This document shows positions 5,873 to 13,207 of a stretch of DNA of 64,000 nucleotides, in pieces (position 1 is the first letter of the stretch; each line of letters opens with the position of its first letter). The stretch comes from an uncultured Bacteroidales bacterium (lineage in GTDB: Bacteria; Bacteroidota; Bacteroidia; Bacteroidales; WCHB1-69), in the NCBI GenBank assembly GCA_946186495.1, contig CAMHNQ010000005.1, positions 27,703 through 91,702 of the forward strand, given 5' to 3'. The translations under genes and the position numbers were made by a program. Under the pieces are notes generated by a model. It saw only the letters and a list, made by a program, of their open reading frames with translations, was not told the origin of the DNA and made no database searches.

Positions 5873-8782
5873 ATGAAACGAAACTTTATCGCAAGCCTGC
5901 TGCTGACGGCCTTCTGTCTCCTGGCCTTCAGCTCATTCGCGCAGAATTACCACAAGGAGACCTATCAGAACGACCCGATGAACGTCGTCCACTACACGCT
6001 GGACAACGGCCTGCAGGTCTTCATGTCCGTGAACAAGGACGTGCCGCGCATCCAGACCTACATCGCGGTGCGCGTGGGCAGCAAGAACGACCCCGCCGAA
6101 TCCACGGGTCTCTCCCACTACCTGGAGCACCTGATGTTCAAGGGCACCACCCACTTCGGCACGCTCAACTGGCCGAAAGAGCAGGAGCAGCTCAAGAAGA
6201 TCGAGGCCTTGTACGAGGTCTATAACCACACCACCGACCCTGCCAAGCGCAAGGCCATATACCACGAGATCGACTCCGTCTCCTACGAGGCTTCCAAGTA
6301 CGCCATCCCGAACGAATACGACAAAATGATGTCGATGATCGGCGCACAGGGCACCAACGCCTTCACCTCCACCGACATGACCGTCTATCAGGAGGACATC
6401 CCGAGCAACGAGCTCGAACGCTGGCTCAAAATCGAAGGCGAGCGCTTTGCAAACCCCGTTTTCCGCCTCTTCCACACCGAACTTGAGGCTGTTTATGAGG
6501 AAAAGAACATGAACATGGCCAACGACGGCCGCACTGTGTTTGAAAAGATGAACGAGGCACTTTTCCCGAACCACCCGTATGGCACGCAAACCACCATCGG
6601 CACCATCGAGCATCTCAAGAACCCTTCCCTCACCAACATCAACAGGCACTTCAACACCTACTATGTACCCAACAACTACTGCATCGCCATGTCGGGCGAC
6701 TTTGACCCCGAAGAAGCCATCAAACTGATTGACAAGTATTTCGGAAACATCAAACCCAAATACATCCCGGATTTCACATACGTGAAGGAGAAGCCTATCC
6801 GACAGGTGAAAGTTGTTGACGTATACGGCCTTGAGGCCGAGAACGTGCGAATCGCTTTCCGCATCGACGCCGGCACCGGCTCCCGCGATGTGCTTTTGGC
6901 AGAAATGGTTGACGCTGTACTGATGAATGGCTCATGCGGTATCATCGACGAGAACATCAACCAAAAACAGCTCGCCCAGTATGCCGCTTCGGGTGTGGGC
7001 GACATGAACGACTACGCTTACTTCCAACTGGTTGGAATGCCTAAGCAAGGCCAAACCCTTGAGCAGCTCAAAGATCTTTTGTTGCAACAAATCGAAATCC
7101 TGAAATCAGGCAACTGGGACGCAGACCTGCTCACCGCCGCCATCAACAACCGCAAGCTCAGCGACATGACATCGTTGGAAAGCAACAGCAACCGTGCCAT
7201 GAAGATGGCGATGGCCTACCTCGCGCACCAGAACTGGCAGGATGTCCTCAATGAAACTGAAAACATGAGCATGGTCACCAAGGAGGACGTTGTGGATTTT
7301 GCAAAAAGAATCTTCAAGGGCAACAACTACGTGGTTGTTTACAAACACCAAGGCGAACAACGCGATGTCCAAAAAGTTGACAAGCCCGAAATCACGCCCG
7401 TGGTCATGAACCGCGACGTGGAGAGTTCCTTCCTGACAGAGGTCAAGAACATGAAGGTGAGCCCCATTGAGCCCGTCTTCGTCGATTTCAACAAGGACAT
7501 GCAGAAGGGAAATGCCAACGGCAACGAAATCCTCTATGTGAAAAACACCGACAACACCCGTTTCCAGATGGTGTATCGTTACAACTACGGTTCCTTCTAT
7601 GACAAGAAAGCCGGCATCACCAACTCTTTCCTCGACCAGTTGGAGAGCGAGAACCGCACCCTCAGCCAAATCAACCGCGAAATGTACGACCTCGCCTGCG
7701 AATACAGCATCGGCTTCGGCTCCAAATACGCCACCGTCCGCATCTCCGGCCTGAGCGAAAACATGGAGAAAGCCATGGCCATCGTGGAGGACATCCTCAA
7801 CAACCCGAAAATCTCCGAAGAGTCCGTGCAAAACTCCATCAGCGATGTGCTCAAATCCCGTAACGACGCAAAATCTCGCCAAAACACCATTTTCCAAAAC
7901 ATGCTGCGCTTTGTCTCCTATGGCCAAGACAACACCCGCAAATATTTCGTAAGCAACGAAGAGGTGCAGAAAATCAAGGCCCAGGATGTCATCAGCCAAA
8001 TCAAGACGATGACCTCCCAGCCGCAGCGCATCCTCTACTACGGCGACCTCAGCCTCAACGACTTGCAAAAGGTCGTCACGGAGAAGCACAACGTGCATCC
8101 GGCCAAGAAACCCGCAAAGATGGGATCCGACTACGACCGCCTCGCCACGAAGGAAAACAAGGTCTATTTCGCGCACTACGACGCCAAGCAGTCGCTGTGC
8201 CGGCAGCTGAGCACCTCCGTGCCCGCCAACTGGTCCATGAGTCCGCAAATCGAGATGTACAACGAGTATTTCGGCGGCAGCATGAACTCCATCGTCTTCC
8301 AGGAAATCCGTGAAAAACGCTCCTTAGCCTACTCCGCCGCCGCCTATTATGTGGAGCCAAGCGAGAAAGGCAAATACAACTACAACATGACCCACATCGG
8401 CACGCAGAACGACAAGCTGATCGACGCCATGGAGGCCTTCAACGACCTGTTGGACAACATGCCGGTTTCCGAGCTGAACTTCGACTTGGCCAAGACTTCC
8501 CTCATCTCCCAATACCGCACCAACCGCACCCGCAAGATGAGCATCATCAACTACTACCTCACCTGCGAGGAGATGGGCCTGAAAGCCCCGATGGACAGAA
8601 CAAACTTCAACGCCATCCAGAAAATGACCCTGAACGACGTGGTGAACTTCAACAAGAGCTACATCAAGGGCCAGAAACGCGTGGTGGTCGTCCTCGGCAA
8701 CAAGGACGAAGTGGACCTGAAGGGTCTGGAGAAATACGGCAAGGTCACGACGTTGTCCTTGGAGGAGATCTTCGGATACTGA
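5873..8782 (+). CDS. Secreted M16-family (insulinase/pitrilysin-like) zinc peptidase
   Basis: This long-form M16 peptidase degrades peptides in the periplasm or outside the cell. A signal peptide ends near FSSFAQN (about residue 24). The inverted zinc motif HYLEH has His82, Glu85 and His86, and the downstream zinc ligand is probably the Glu in ELEAVYEEKNM. The C-terminal half repeats the M16 fold (for example REKRSLAYSAAAYYVE) without an HxxEH motif, as expected for the inactive half of two-part enzymes. The length of 969 aa is normal for the Bacteroidota group. It lies 15 bp after the M6 gene and is followed by a strong terminator at 8816-8860. It may finish peptides made by its neighbour, which is inference. 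Confidence 0.92.
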   Translation: MKRNFIASLLLTAFCLLAFSSFAQNYHKETYQNDPMNVVHYTLDNGLQVFMSVNKDVPRIQTYIAVRVGSKNDPAESTGLSHYLEHLMFKGTTHFGTLNWPKEQEQLKKIEALYEVYNHTTDPAKRKAIYHEIDSVSYEASKYAIPNEYDKMMSMIGAQGTNAFTSTDMTVYQEDIPSNELERWLKIEGERFANPVFRLFHTELEAVYEEKNMNMANDGRTVFEKMNEALFPNHPYGTQTTIGTIEHLKNPSLTNINRHFNTYYVPNNYCIAMSGDFDPEEAIKLIDKYFGNIKPKYIPDFTYVKEKPIRQVKVVDVYGLEAENVRIAFRIDAGTGSRDVLLAEMVDAVLMNGSCGIIDENINQKQLAQYAASGVGDMNDYAYFQLVGMPKQGQTLEQLKDLLLQQIEILKSGNWDADLLTAAINNRKLSDMTSLESNSNRAMKMAMAYLAHQNWQDVLNETENMSMVTKEDVVDFAKRIFKGNNYVVVYKHQGEQRDVQKVDKPEITPVVMNRDVESSFLTEVKNMKVSPIEPVFVDFNKDMQKGNANGNEILYVKNTDNTRFQMVYRYNYGSFYDKKAGITNSFLDQLESENRTLSQINREMYDLACEYSIGFGSKYATVRISGLSENMEKAMAIVEDILNNPKISEESVQNSISDVLKSRNDAKSRQNTIFQNMLRFVSYGQDNTRKYFVSNEEVQKIKAQDVISQIKTMTSQPQRILYYGDLSLNDLQKVVTEKHNVHPAKKPAKMGSDYDRLATKENKVYFAHYDAKQSLCRQLSTSVPANWSMSPQIEMYNEYFGGSMNSIVFQEIREKRSLAYSAAAYYVEPSEKGKYNYNMTHIGTQNDKLIDAMEAFNDLLDNMPVSELNFDLAKTSLISQYRTNRTRKMSIINYYLTCEEMGLKAPMDRTNFNAIQKMTLNDVVNFNKSYIKGQKRVVVVLGNKDEVDLKGLEKYGKVTTLSLEEIFGY

Positions 8783-8815
8783 GACATTTCTGACTTACAG
8801 TGAGTACCAATCGAG

Positions 8816-8860
8816 AAGAGGGTGTGTCAAAAGTCGCTTTTTGGCACACCCTCTTTTTTT
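8816..8860 (+). terminator. Hairpin terminator after the M16 gene; IS-like inverted repeat
   Basis: The arms AAGAGGGTGTGTCAAAAG and CTTTTTGGCACACCCTCTT fold with a 3-nt loop and are followed by a T run, so this works as an intrinsic terminator. Nearly the same hairpin occurs at 11954-11991, so it is also a dispersed element. The arm GAGGGTGTGTCAAAA resembles an IS terminal inverted repeat. Confidence 0.8.
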
Positions 8861-8965
8861 GGACTGCGCCTTTTCCTCGAAGCCTGCCATGAGCCCTCCT
8901 TTTCGCCCTGACACGCCAGCGCATTTCGGGCCAAAACGAACCACCCGCTCATACCGCAATTTTTG

Positions 8966-8973
8966 TACTTTTG
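8966..8973 (+). promoter_or_regulatory. Bacteroidota -7 box (TACTTTTG)
   Basis: TACTTTTG fits TAnnTTTG and lies 21 bp before the ATG at 8994. No clear -33 element is seen. Confidence 0.55.
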
Positions 8974-8993
8974 CCTCGCGATAATCTGAGCCT

Positions 8994-9566
8994 ATGTCCC
9001 CGAACGAACCCGATATTCTGCAGCTCCGCCAAATGGTGGAGGAATCCGTCTCAAGGAAGATGAAGACCCCGGCCGACTTCCAGTTCCTCACCGGCATCAT
9101 CCAGGAGCGCTGCAAGAAGACCCTCGGCCTGACCAACCTCAAGCGCATCTGGGATTACATCGACGGCTACGACACCACCCGCTACTCCACTCTCTCCATC
9201 TTGGCCCGCTGTGTGGGCTTCCGCGACTGGGACGACTTCTGCGCCAACCACAACCGCACCGGCGAATCCTCGAACCCCGCGCTCAGCTTCGCCCTACTCC
9301 CGAAAGACATTCCCGCTTGCGAGAGAGTGCTCATCGCCTGATCGCCCGACCGGCGCGTGATCATCAAGCACCTTAGAGCGGGTCGTTTCGAAGTGCTGAA
9401 AAGCGAAAACTCCAAGCTGAAGCCCGGCGACAGGTTCCACTGCTCCTGCCTTGTCAGCGGCGAGCCCCTCTACCTCGACGAATTCGTGCGCGACGGCAAA
9501 GCCCCCACCCTCTTCGTGGCGGGCAACAAGGGCGGGCTCACGGAAGTGCGGCGGGAAGGGAAGTGA
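8994..9566 (+). pseudogene. Hypothetical protein gene split by an in-frame TGA
   Basis: Reading from the ATG at 8994, codon 116 (9339-9341) is TGA. The same frame then continues without interruption to a TGA at 9564-9566, giving 190 codons in all. The residues around the stop (ERVLIA, stop, SPDRRVIIKHL) read as one continuous protein in which a Trp codon TGG has probably become TGA. The first half contains TRYSTLSILARCVGFRDWDDFC, a pattern recalled from Bacteroidota proteins of unknown function. The second half looks like a small beta-rich domain. Other genes here end in TGA, so general recoding is not supported. It is either a pseudogene, two separate polypeptides, or a sequencing error. It has its own promoter. 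Confidence 0.7.
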
Positions 9567-9646
9567 CGCGTCTGCGCGACCTCGCCACCGTCGCACACAC
9601 AGGTCAGGAATCCGCCATCCATTTCTTCCCCTATCTCAAAAAAACG

Positions 9647-9654
9647 TATCTTTG
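9647..9654 (+). promoter_or_regulatory. Bacteroidota -7 box (TATCTTTG) for the AAA-ATPase gene
   Basis: TATCTTTG matches TAnnTTTG and gives a leader of about 15-20 nt to the ATG at 9675. The same octamer precedes the genes at 12194 and 15718. Confidence 0.65.
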
Positions 9655-9674
9655 CCGCGTCAAAATCGTCCGCT

Positions 9675-11273
9675 ATGAACAACGCCCGCAAATACCCCGT
9701 CGGCATCCAGACCTTCGAGAGGCTGAGAAAAGAGAACTACCTCTATATCGACAAAACAGATTTGGTTTGGAAGATGACCAAGGAGAGTCCTTTCGTCTTT
9801 CTCAGCCGGCCGCGCCGGTTCGGCAAATCGCTGCTGACAACCACGCTGGATTCGTATTTCAAAGGGCAAAAAGAACTCTTCGAGGGGTTGAAAATCATGG
9901 ACTTGGAGACAGAATGGGAATCGTATCCTGTCATTCATGTCGATTTGAGCACAGTCAAGAACAAACCCTCACCAGATGAGTTGGAACGATCGTTGTCGCT
10001 GATGCTTGAACCCATAGGGGAAATGTTTGGCACGAATGAACGCGAGAAAACCCCCGGCGAGAAACTCCAGGGACTTATCCGTCGCGCCTATAAGCAGACG
10101 GGCAAGCAGGTGGCCGTCATCATCGACGAGTACGACGCACCGCTGTTGGACAAACTGCACATTCCGCAAGTGCTGGAGGGTTTCCGCAACGTGATGCAGG
10201 AGTTCTTCATCCAGCTCAAGGCCAACGAGGCCATGATCCGCTTCTGCTTCATCACCGGCATCACCAAGTTCTCGCAACTCAGCATCTTCTCCACCATCAA
10301 CAACCTCACCAACATCTCGCTGGATGCCAAGTACGCCGCCATTTGCGGTATCACAGAGGAGGAACTCGCCACTGATATGGTCCCCGACATCGCCATGCTG
10401 GCCGAGAAGTACGAATGCACCCCCGAGGAGATGCACGACAAACTGAAAAAACAGTACGACGGTTACCGATTTTCGGAAGAATCGCCTGACCTGTACAATC
10501 CGTTCAGCCTGCTCAAGAGCTTCAACCAACGTAAAATCGCCAACTACTGGTTCGAGAGCGGCACGCCCACCTTCCTCATCCGCCAGATGCAGCATTTCCG
10601 CACCGACATCACCACGCTGGAGCGCATCGAAGCCTCGGCGACCGCCTTCGACCGCCCCCCGGAGGCCATGAACACCGCCCTGCCGCTGCTCTACCAAACC
10701 GGATACCTCACCATCAAGGAGTACGACCGGGAGTCCAACTCCTATATCCTGTCCATCCCGAACAACGAGGTCCGCACGGGATTCATCGACGGGCTGATCC
10801 CCACCTACATCGGGCTGGACGGAAGCTACGTGCAGGATGGCTTCGCCCTGAAGTTCTGGCGCGCCCTGAGAAAGCGCGACATCGACCTCGCCATGAAGGA
10901 GATGAAGGCCTACTTCGCCGGACTGCCCTACGTGGAGGGCTTCCAAAAGAAGTTGGAGCAGGTGAAGAACTACGAGGGGTTCTACGAATGGTCGCTGTAC
11001 CTGATCTTCTCGATGCTCAACGTCTATGTGCGCACCCAAGTCAAGTGCGCGGGCGGCCGCACCGACGTTGTGGTGGAGATGCCCGACACCACCTACGTCC
11101 TCGAACTCAAGGCGAACGGCACGGCGCAGGAGGCCTTGGACCAGATCAACAGCAAGAACTATGCCCTGCCCTACGAGACCGAAGGCCGCCAGGTCGTGAA
11201 GGTCGGCGTGGCGTTCGAGCGGGAGACGATGACGGTGGGGGATTACAAAGTGGAATTAGGAATTAGGAATTAG
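9675..11273 (+). CDS. AAA-ATPase-like protein with PD-(D/E)XK nuclease domain
   Basis: This belongs to a family with an AAA-ATPase-like N-terminus (PF09820 type) and a C-terminal PD-(D/E)XK nuclease-fold domain (PF08011 type), common in many copies in Bacteroidales. The N-terminus IDKTDLVWKM is followed by the P-loop-like SRPRRFGKSLL (residues 44-54) and Walker B VAVIIDEYDAPL (about 147-158). The nuclease motif shows Asp464 in TDVVVEMPD and Glu477-Leu-Lys479. The length is 532 aa. The biological role is unknown; defence or mobile-element functions have been suggested for relatives. Its last codons (ELGIRN) and stop are formed by the heptad array 11252-11286, so the natural end may have been replaced. 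It converges with and overlaps the DUF4143 remnant by 11 bp. Confidence 0.9.
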   Translation: MNNARKYPVGIQTFERLRKENYLYIDKTDLVWKMTKESPFVFLSRPRRFGKSLLTTTLDSYFKGQKELFEGLKIMDLETEWESYPVIHVDLSTVKNKPSPDELERSLSLMLEPIGEMFGTNEREKTPGEKLQGLIRRAYKQTGKQVAVIIDEYDAPLLDKLHIPQVLEGFRNVMQEFFIQLKANEAMIRFCFITGITKFSQLSIFSTINNLTNISLDAKYAAICGITEEELATDMVPDIAMLAEKYECTPEEMHDKLKKQYDGYRFSEESPDLYNPFSLLKSFNQRKIANYWFESGTPTFLIRQMQHFRTDITTLERIEASATAFDRPPEAMNTALPLLYQTGYLTIKEYDRESNSYILSIPNNEVRTGFIDGLIPTYIGLDGSYVQDGFALKFWRALRKRDIDLAMKEMKAYFAGLPYVEGFQKKLEQVKNYEGFYEWSLYLIFSMLNVYVRTQVKCAGGRTDVVVEMPDTTYVLELKANGTAQEALDQINSKNYALPYETEGRQVVKVGVAFERETMTVGDYKVELGIRN

Positions 11274-11286
11274 GAATTAGGAATTG
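11252..11286. repeat. Heptad tandem array GGAATTA x5
   Basis: Four GGAATTA units and one GGAATTG run head to tail. The array contains the stop codons of both convergent genes (plus strand at 11271-11273, minus strand at 11263-11265). A second array of the same heptad lies at 63392-63419. Confidence 0.95.
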
Positions 11287-11953
11287 GGGCTTTCCGTCGT
11301 ATAAAACTTGAGTATCCACAACGCTTTCACCGTACAATTTCCTCAGATAGTCCAGGCCCTTGAAAAACGCAGTATGGCAATTGCTTGCCGATTTAATCTC
11401 AAAAGCCGACAGATTGCTGTAAGAACTCTCGGCTATCATATCCACTTCGCTTTGTGACTTGTCACGATAGAAATAAAGATGGGGCGACTTGCCACGGTGG
11501 TAAAATTGTTTCATCATCTCAGAAACCACATAGTTTTCGAAAATCTGCCCCCTGAGCGGATGCGTTGACAGTTTCGCCTCGTTCATTATGCCAAGAAGAT
11601 GGCACAAAAGCCCTGTGTCATAGAAGTAACGCTTGGGAGTCTTCACGATTCGTTTCCCGATATTTCGGAAACATGGAGGCAACGTGAATGTAATGTATGA
11701 GGTTTCAAGAATACTATTCCAATGCTGGATGGTCTTCATATCCACCCCGATTTCGTTGGACATGTCTGAAGGGACGAACATGCAGCCACCTCTGCCGGCT
11801 GAAAGTCGGATGAACTGCGTGAACGACGATAAGTTTTTCACATTGATTAGCTGGCGCAAATCCCTTTCGATATAGGTGGAATAATACGCCGAACAAATGT
11901 CGGCTGGCGGAAGGCTGTGCGCCCACACAGCTGGGAATCCGCCCCGCAAGATT
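11263..11953 (-). pseudogene. Truncated DUF4143-domain ATPase remnant
   Basis: The encoded segment is the C-terminal part of AAA/DUF4143 proteins. It starts at RGGFPAVW and includes YIERDLRQLINV, KRIVKTPKRYFYDTGLLCHLLG, GQIFENYVVSEM, YFYRDKSQSEVDMI and AFEIKSAS, in the expected order. The N-terminal ATPase domain (roughly 180 residues with Walker A and B) is missing. The open frame continues to an ATG at 12081, but the extra upstream residues are not ATPase-like and partly come from the hairpin element 11954-11991, which marks the break. Relatives are often multi-copy and of unclear function. The stop lies in the heptad array. A short transcript could still exist but the protein should not work as an ATPase. 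Confidence 0.78.
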
Positions 11954-11991
11954 GAGGGTGTGTCAAAAGTCTCGTTTTGGCACACCCTCTT
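11954..11991. repeat. Second copy of the GAGGGTGTGTCAAAA inverted repeat
   Basis: The arms GAGGGTGTGTCAAAA and TTTTGGCACACCCTC flank a 6-nt loop. It matches the hairpin at 8816-8860 and sits at the broken 5' end of the DUF4143 remnant. It may be a relic of an IS end or a mobile terminator-like element. Confidence 0.75.
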
Positions 11992-12087
11992 CTTGCATAA
12001 CTTGGACGGGAGGACATCGCCTTCGTCAACGCACTGTTGCGCCACCGTGCAGGAGAAAACGAACTTCCACGGGTTCAGCACCTCAAC

Positions 12088-12118
12088 CCCATTTCATACA
12101 ACATCACACCCATTTCAT
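12088..12118 (+). promoter_or_regulatory. Predicted LytTR binding site: CCCATTTCAT-N11-CCCATTTCAT
   Basis: Two exact copies of a 15-bp sequence beginning CCCATTTCAT start 21 bp apart (12088 and 12109). LytTR regulators bind direct repeats with about 21 bp periodicity, and the E. coli YpdB site is GGCATTTCAT-N11-GGCATTTCAT. The centre lies about 70 bp before the likely start of transcription set by the -7 box at 12162. A LytTR gene lies 3.6 kb downstream in the same cluster (15718-16089) and is the natural candidate binder; that link is inferred. Confidence 0.65.
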
Positions 12119-12161
12119 ACAACGGGAGCCTCAACGGTTCACGACCGGCAAGGGACAATGC

Positions 12162-12169
12162 TATCTTTG
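12162..12169 (+). promoter_or_regulatory. Bacteroidota -7 box (TATCTTTG) for the lipoprotein gene
   Basis: TATCTTTG fits TAnnTTTG, 25 bp before the ATG at 12194. There is no good -33 box, which fits a promoter needing an activator bound at 12088-12118. Confidence 0.6.
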
Positions 12170-12193
12170 CCGCGTATTTCAAAAACCAAGGCA

Positions 12194-13207
12194 ATGAGAA
12201 AAACCATCCTGATGTGCGCCGCCGTGTTTTTGTGCCTGACCGGCTGCCGCCACAAAAACCCGTACAACAAGCTGTATAGCGGGGAGAACTCCGTCTATTA
12301 CTGGCAAACCTGGTACAGCACCAATAATTACGAGAAACGGTTCCTCGATGACCACAACATCCAAACGATGTACATCCGATTCTTCGACGTGGAGCCCAAC
12401 TACGGGTGGAACGACCACGACAAATGCCGACCCGTGGCCACCATCACGCTCTCCGACGACGAGACGCTTCGCCAATTCAACGTCGTGCCGGTGGTCTTCA
12501 TCACCCCGGAGGCCATCGTGGAATACGAGTCCTTCACCGACCACCTGGCGCACCGCATCCACGCGATGTGCGTCAAAAACAGCCTCGAAATCAAGGAAGT
12601 GCAGTTCGACTGCGACTGGACCACCAGCACCCGCAAGGCCTACTTCCAGTTTCTCGTCGAGGTGCGGGAGGCACTGGAGAAATACTTCGGGAAGGACATC
12701 GCCGTCTCCTCCACCATCAGATTGCACCAGCTCGCGCAAACTCCTCCTGCTGTCGATTACGGCGTGCTGATGTGCTACAACACCGGCGACTTCAAGGATT
12801 TCAACACCCGGAACGCCATTCTCGACCCCAAGGACGTGCAGCCTTACGTGAAGTACCTGAATAACTATGCGCTTCCGCTGAAACTCGCCCTGCCCGCCTA
12901 CAGCTGGACCGTGGAGTTCGATGCCAAAAAGTCGTTTCTGCGACTGAACCGGTTCCAAAACGATTACGACAATTACGACTCCACCATGCTGAAAAAGCTG
13001 GACAACGGGATGTACGAGATTCTCGGGGAGGTTCCCGACAACGCCCTGAAGTATATCCGACACGAGGAGGTGTCCGCCAAGACCATCCTGGAGGCGAAGG
13101 ATCTGGTGGAACAACACTACGGCAAGATGCCCATCGTGCTCTATCATTTGGATTCCGTGCAACTTTCAAAATACAACGACGATGAACTCAAGGCTTTTTT
13201 TGATTAG
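12194..13207 (+). CDS. Lipoprotein of unknown function
   Basis: This is a 337-residue predicted lipoprotein. The N-terminus MRKTILMCAAVFLCLTGC carries a lipobox (LTGC, Cys18), so it is exported and lipid-anchored. The remainder alternates strands and helices and includes VQFDCDWT (about residues 136-143), LMCYNTGDF and LALPAYSW, which recalls the TIM-barrel style of glycoside-hydrolase-like proteins, but the family is not recognised with certainty. The start at 12194 was chosen for the signal peptide and the promoter at 12162; the open frame extends further upstream without coding character. Its end overlaps the next gene by 26 bp, so the pair is translationally coupled. A predicted LytTR site lies upstream. 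Confidence 0.8.
   Translation: MRKTILMCAAVFLCLTGCRHKNPYNKLYSGENSVYYWQTWYSTNNYEKRFLDDHNIQTMYIRFFDVEPNYGWNDHDKCRPVATITLSDDETLRQFNVVPVVFITPEAIVEYESFTDHLAHRIHAMCVKNSLEIKEVQFDCDWTTSTRKAYFQFLVEVREALEKYFGKDIAVSSTIRLHQLAQTPPAVDYGVLMCYNTGDFKDFNTRNAILDPKDVQPYVKYLNNYALPLKLALPAYSWTVEFDAKKSFLRLNRFQNDYDNYDSTMLKKLDNGMYEILGEVPDNALKYIRHEEVSAKTILEAKDLVEQHYGKMPIVLYHLDSVQLSKYNDDELKAFFD

Noticed and set aside
8795..9148. Minus-strand small protein ending in KKRGCAKKRLLTHPLL
   Set aside because: The text is a translation of the terminator hairpin and antisense of the split hypothetical gene.
9339..9341. TGA read as Trp across the genome
   Set aside because: TGA ends several normal genes here, for example at 83-85 and 9564-9566, so a changed code is unlikely.
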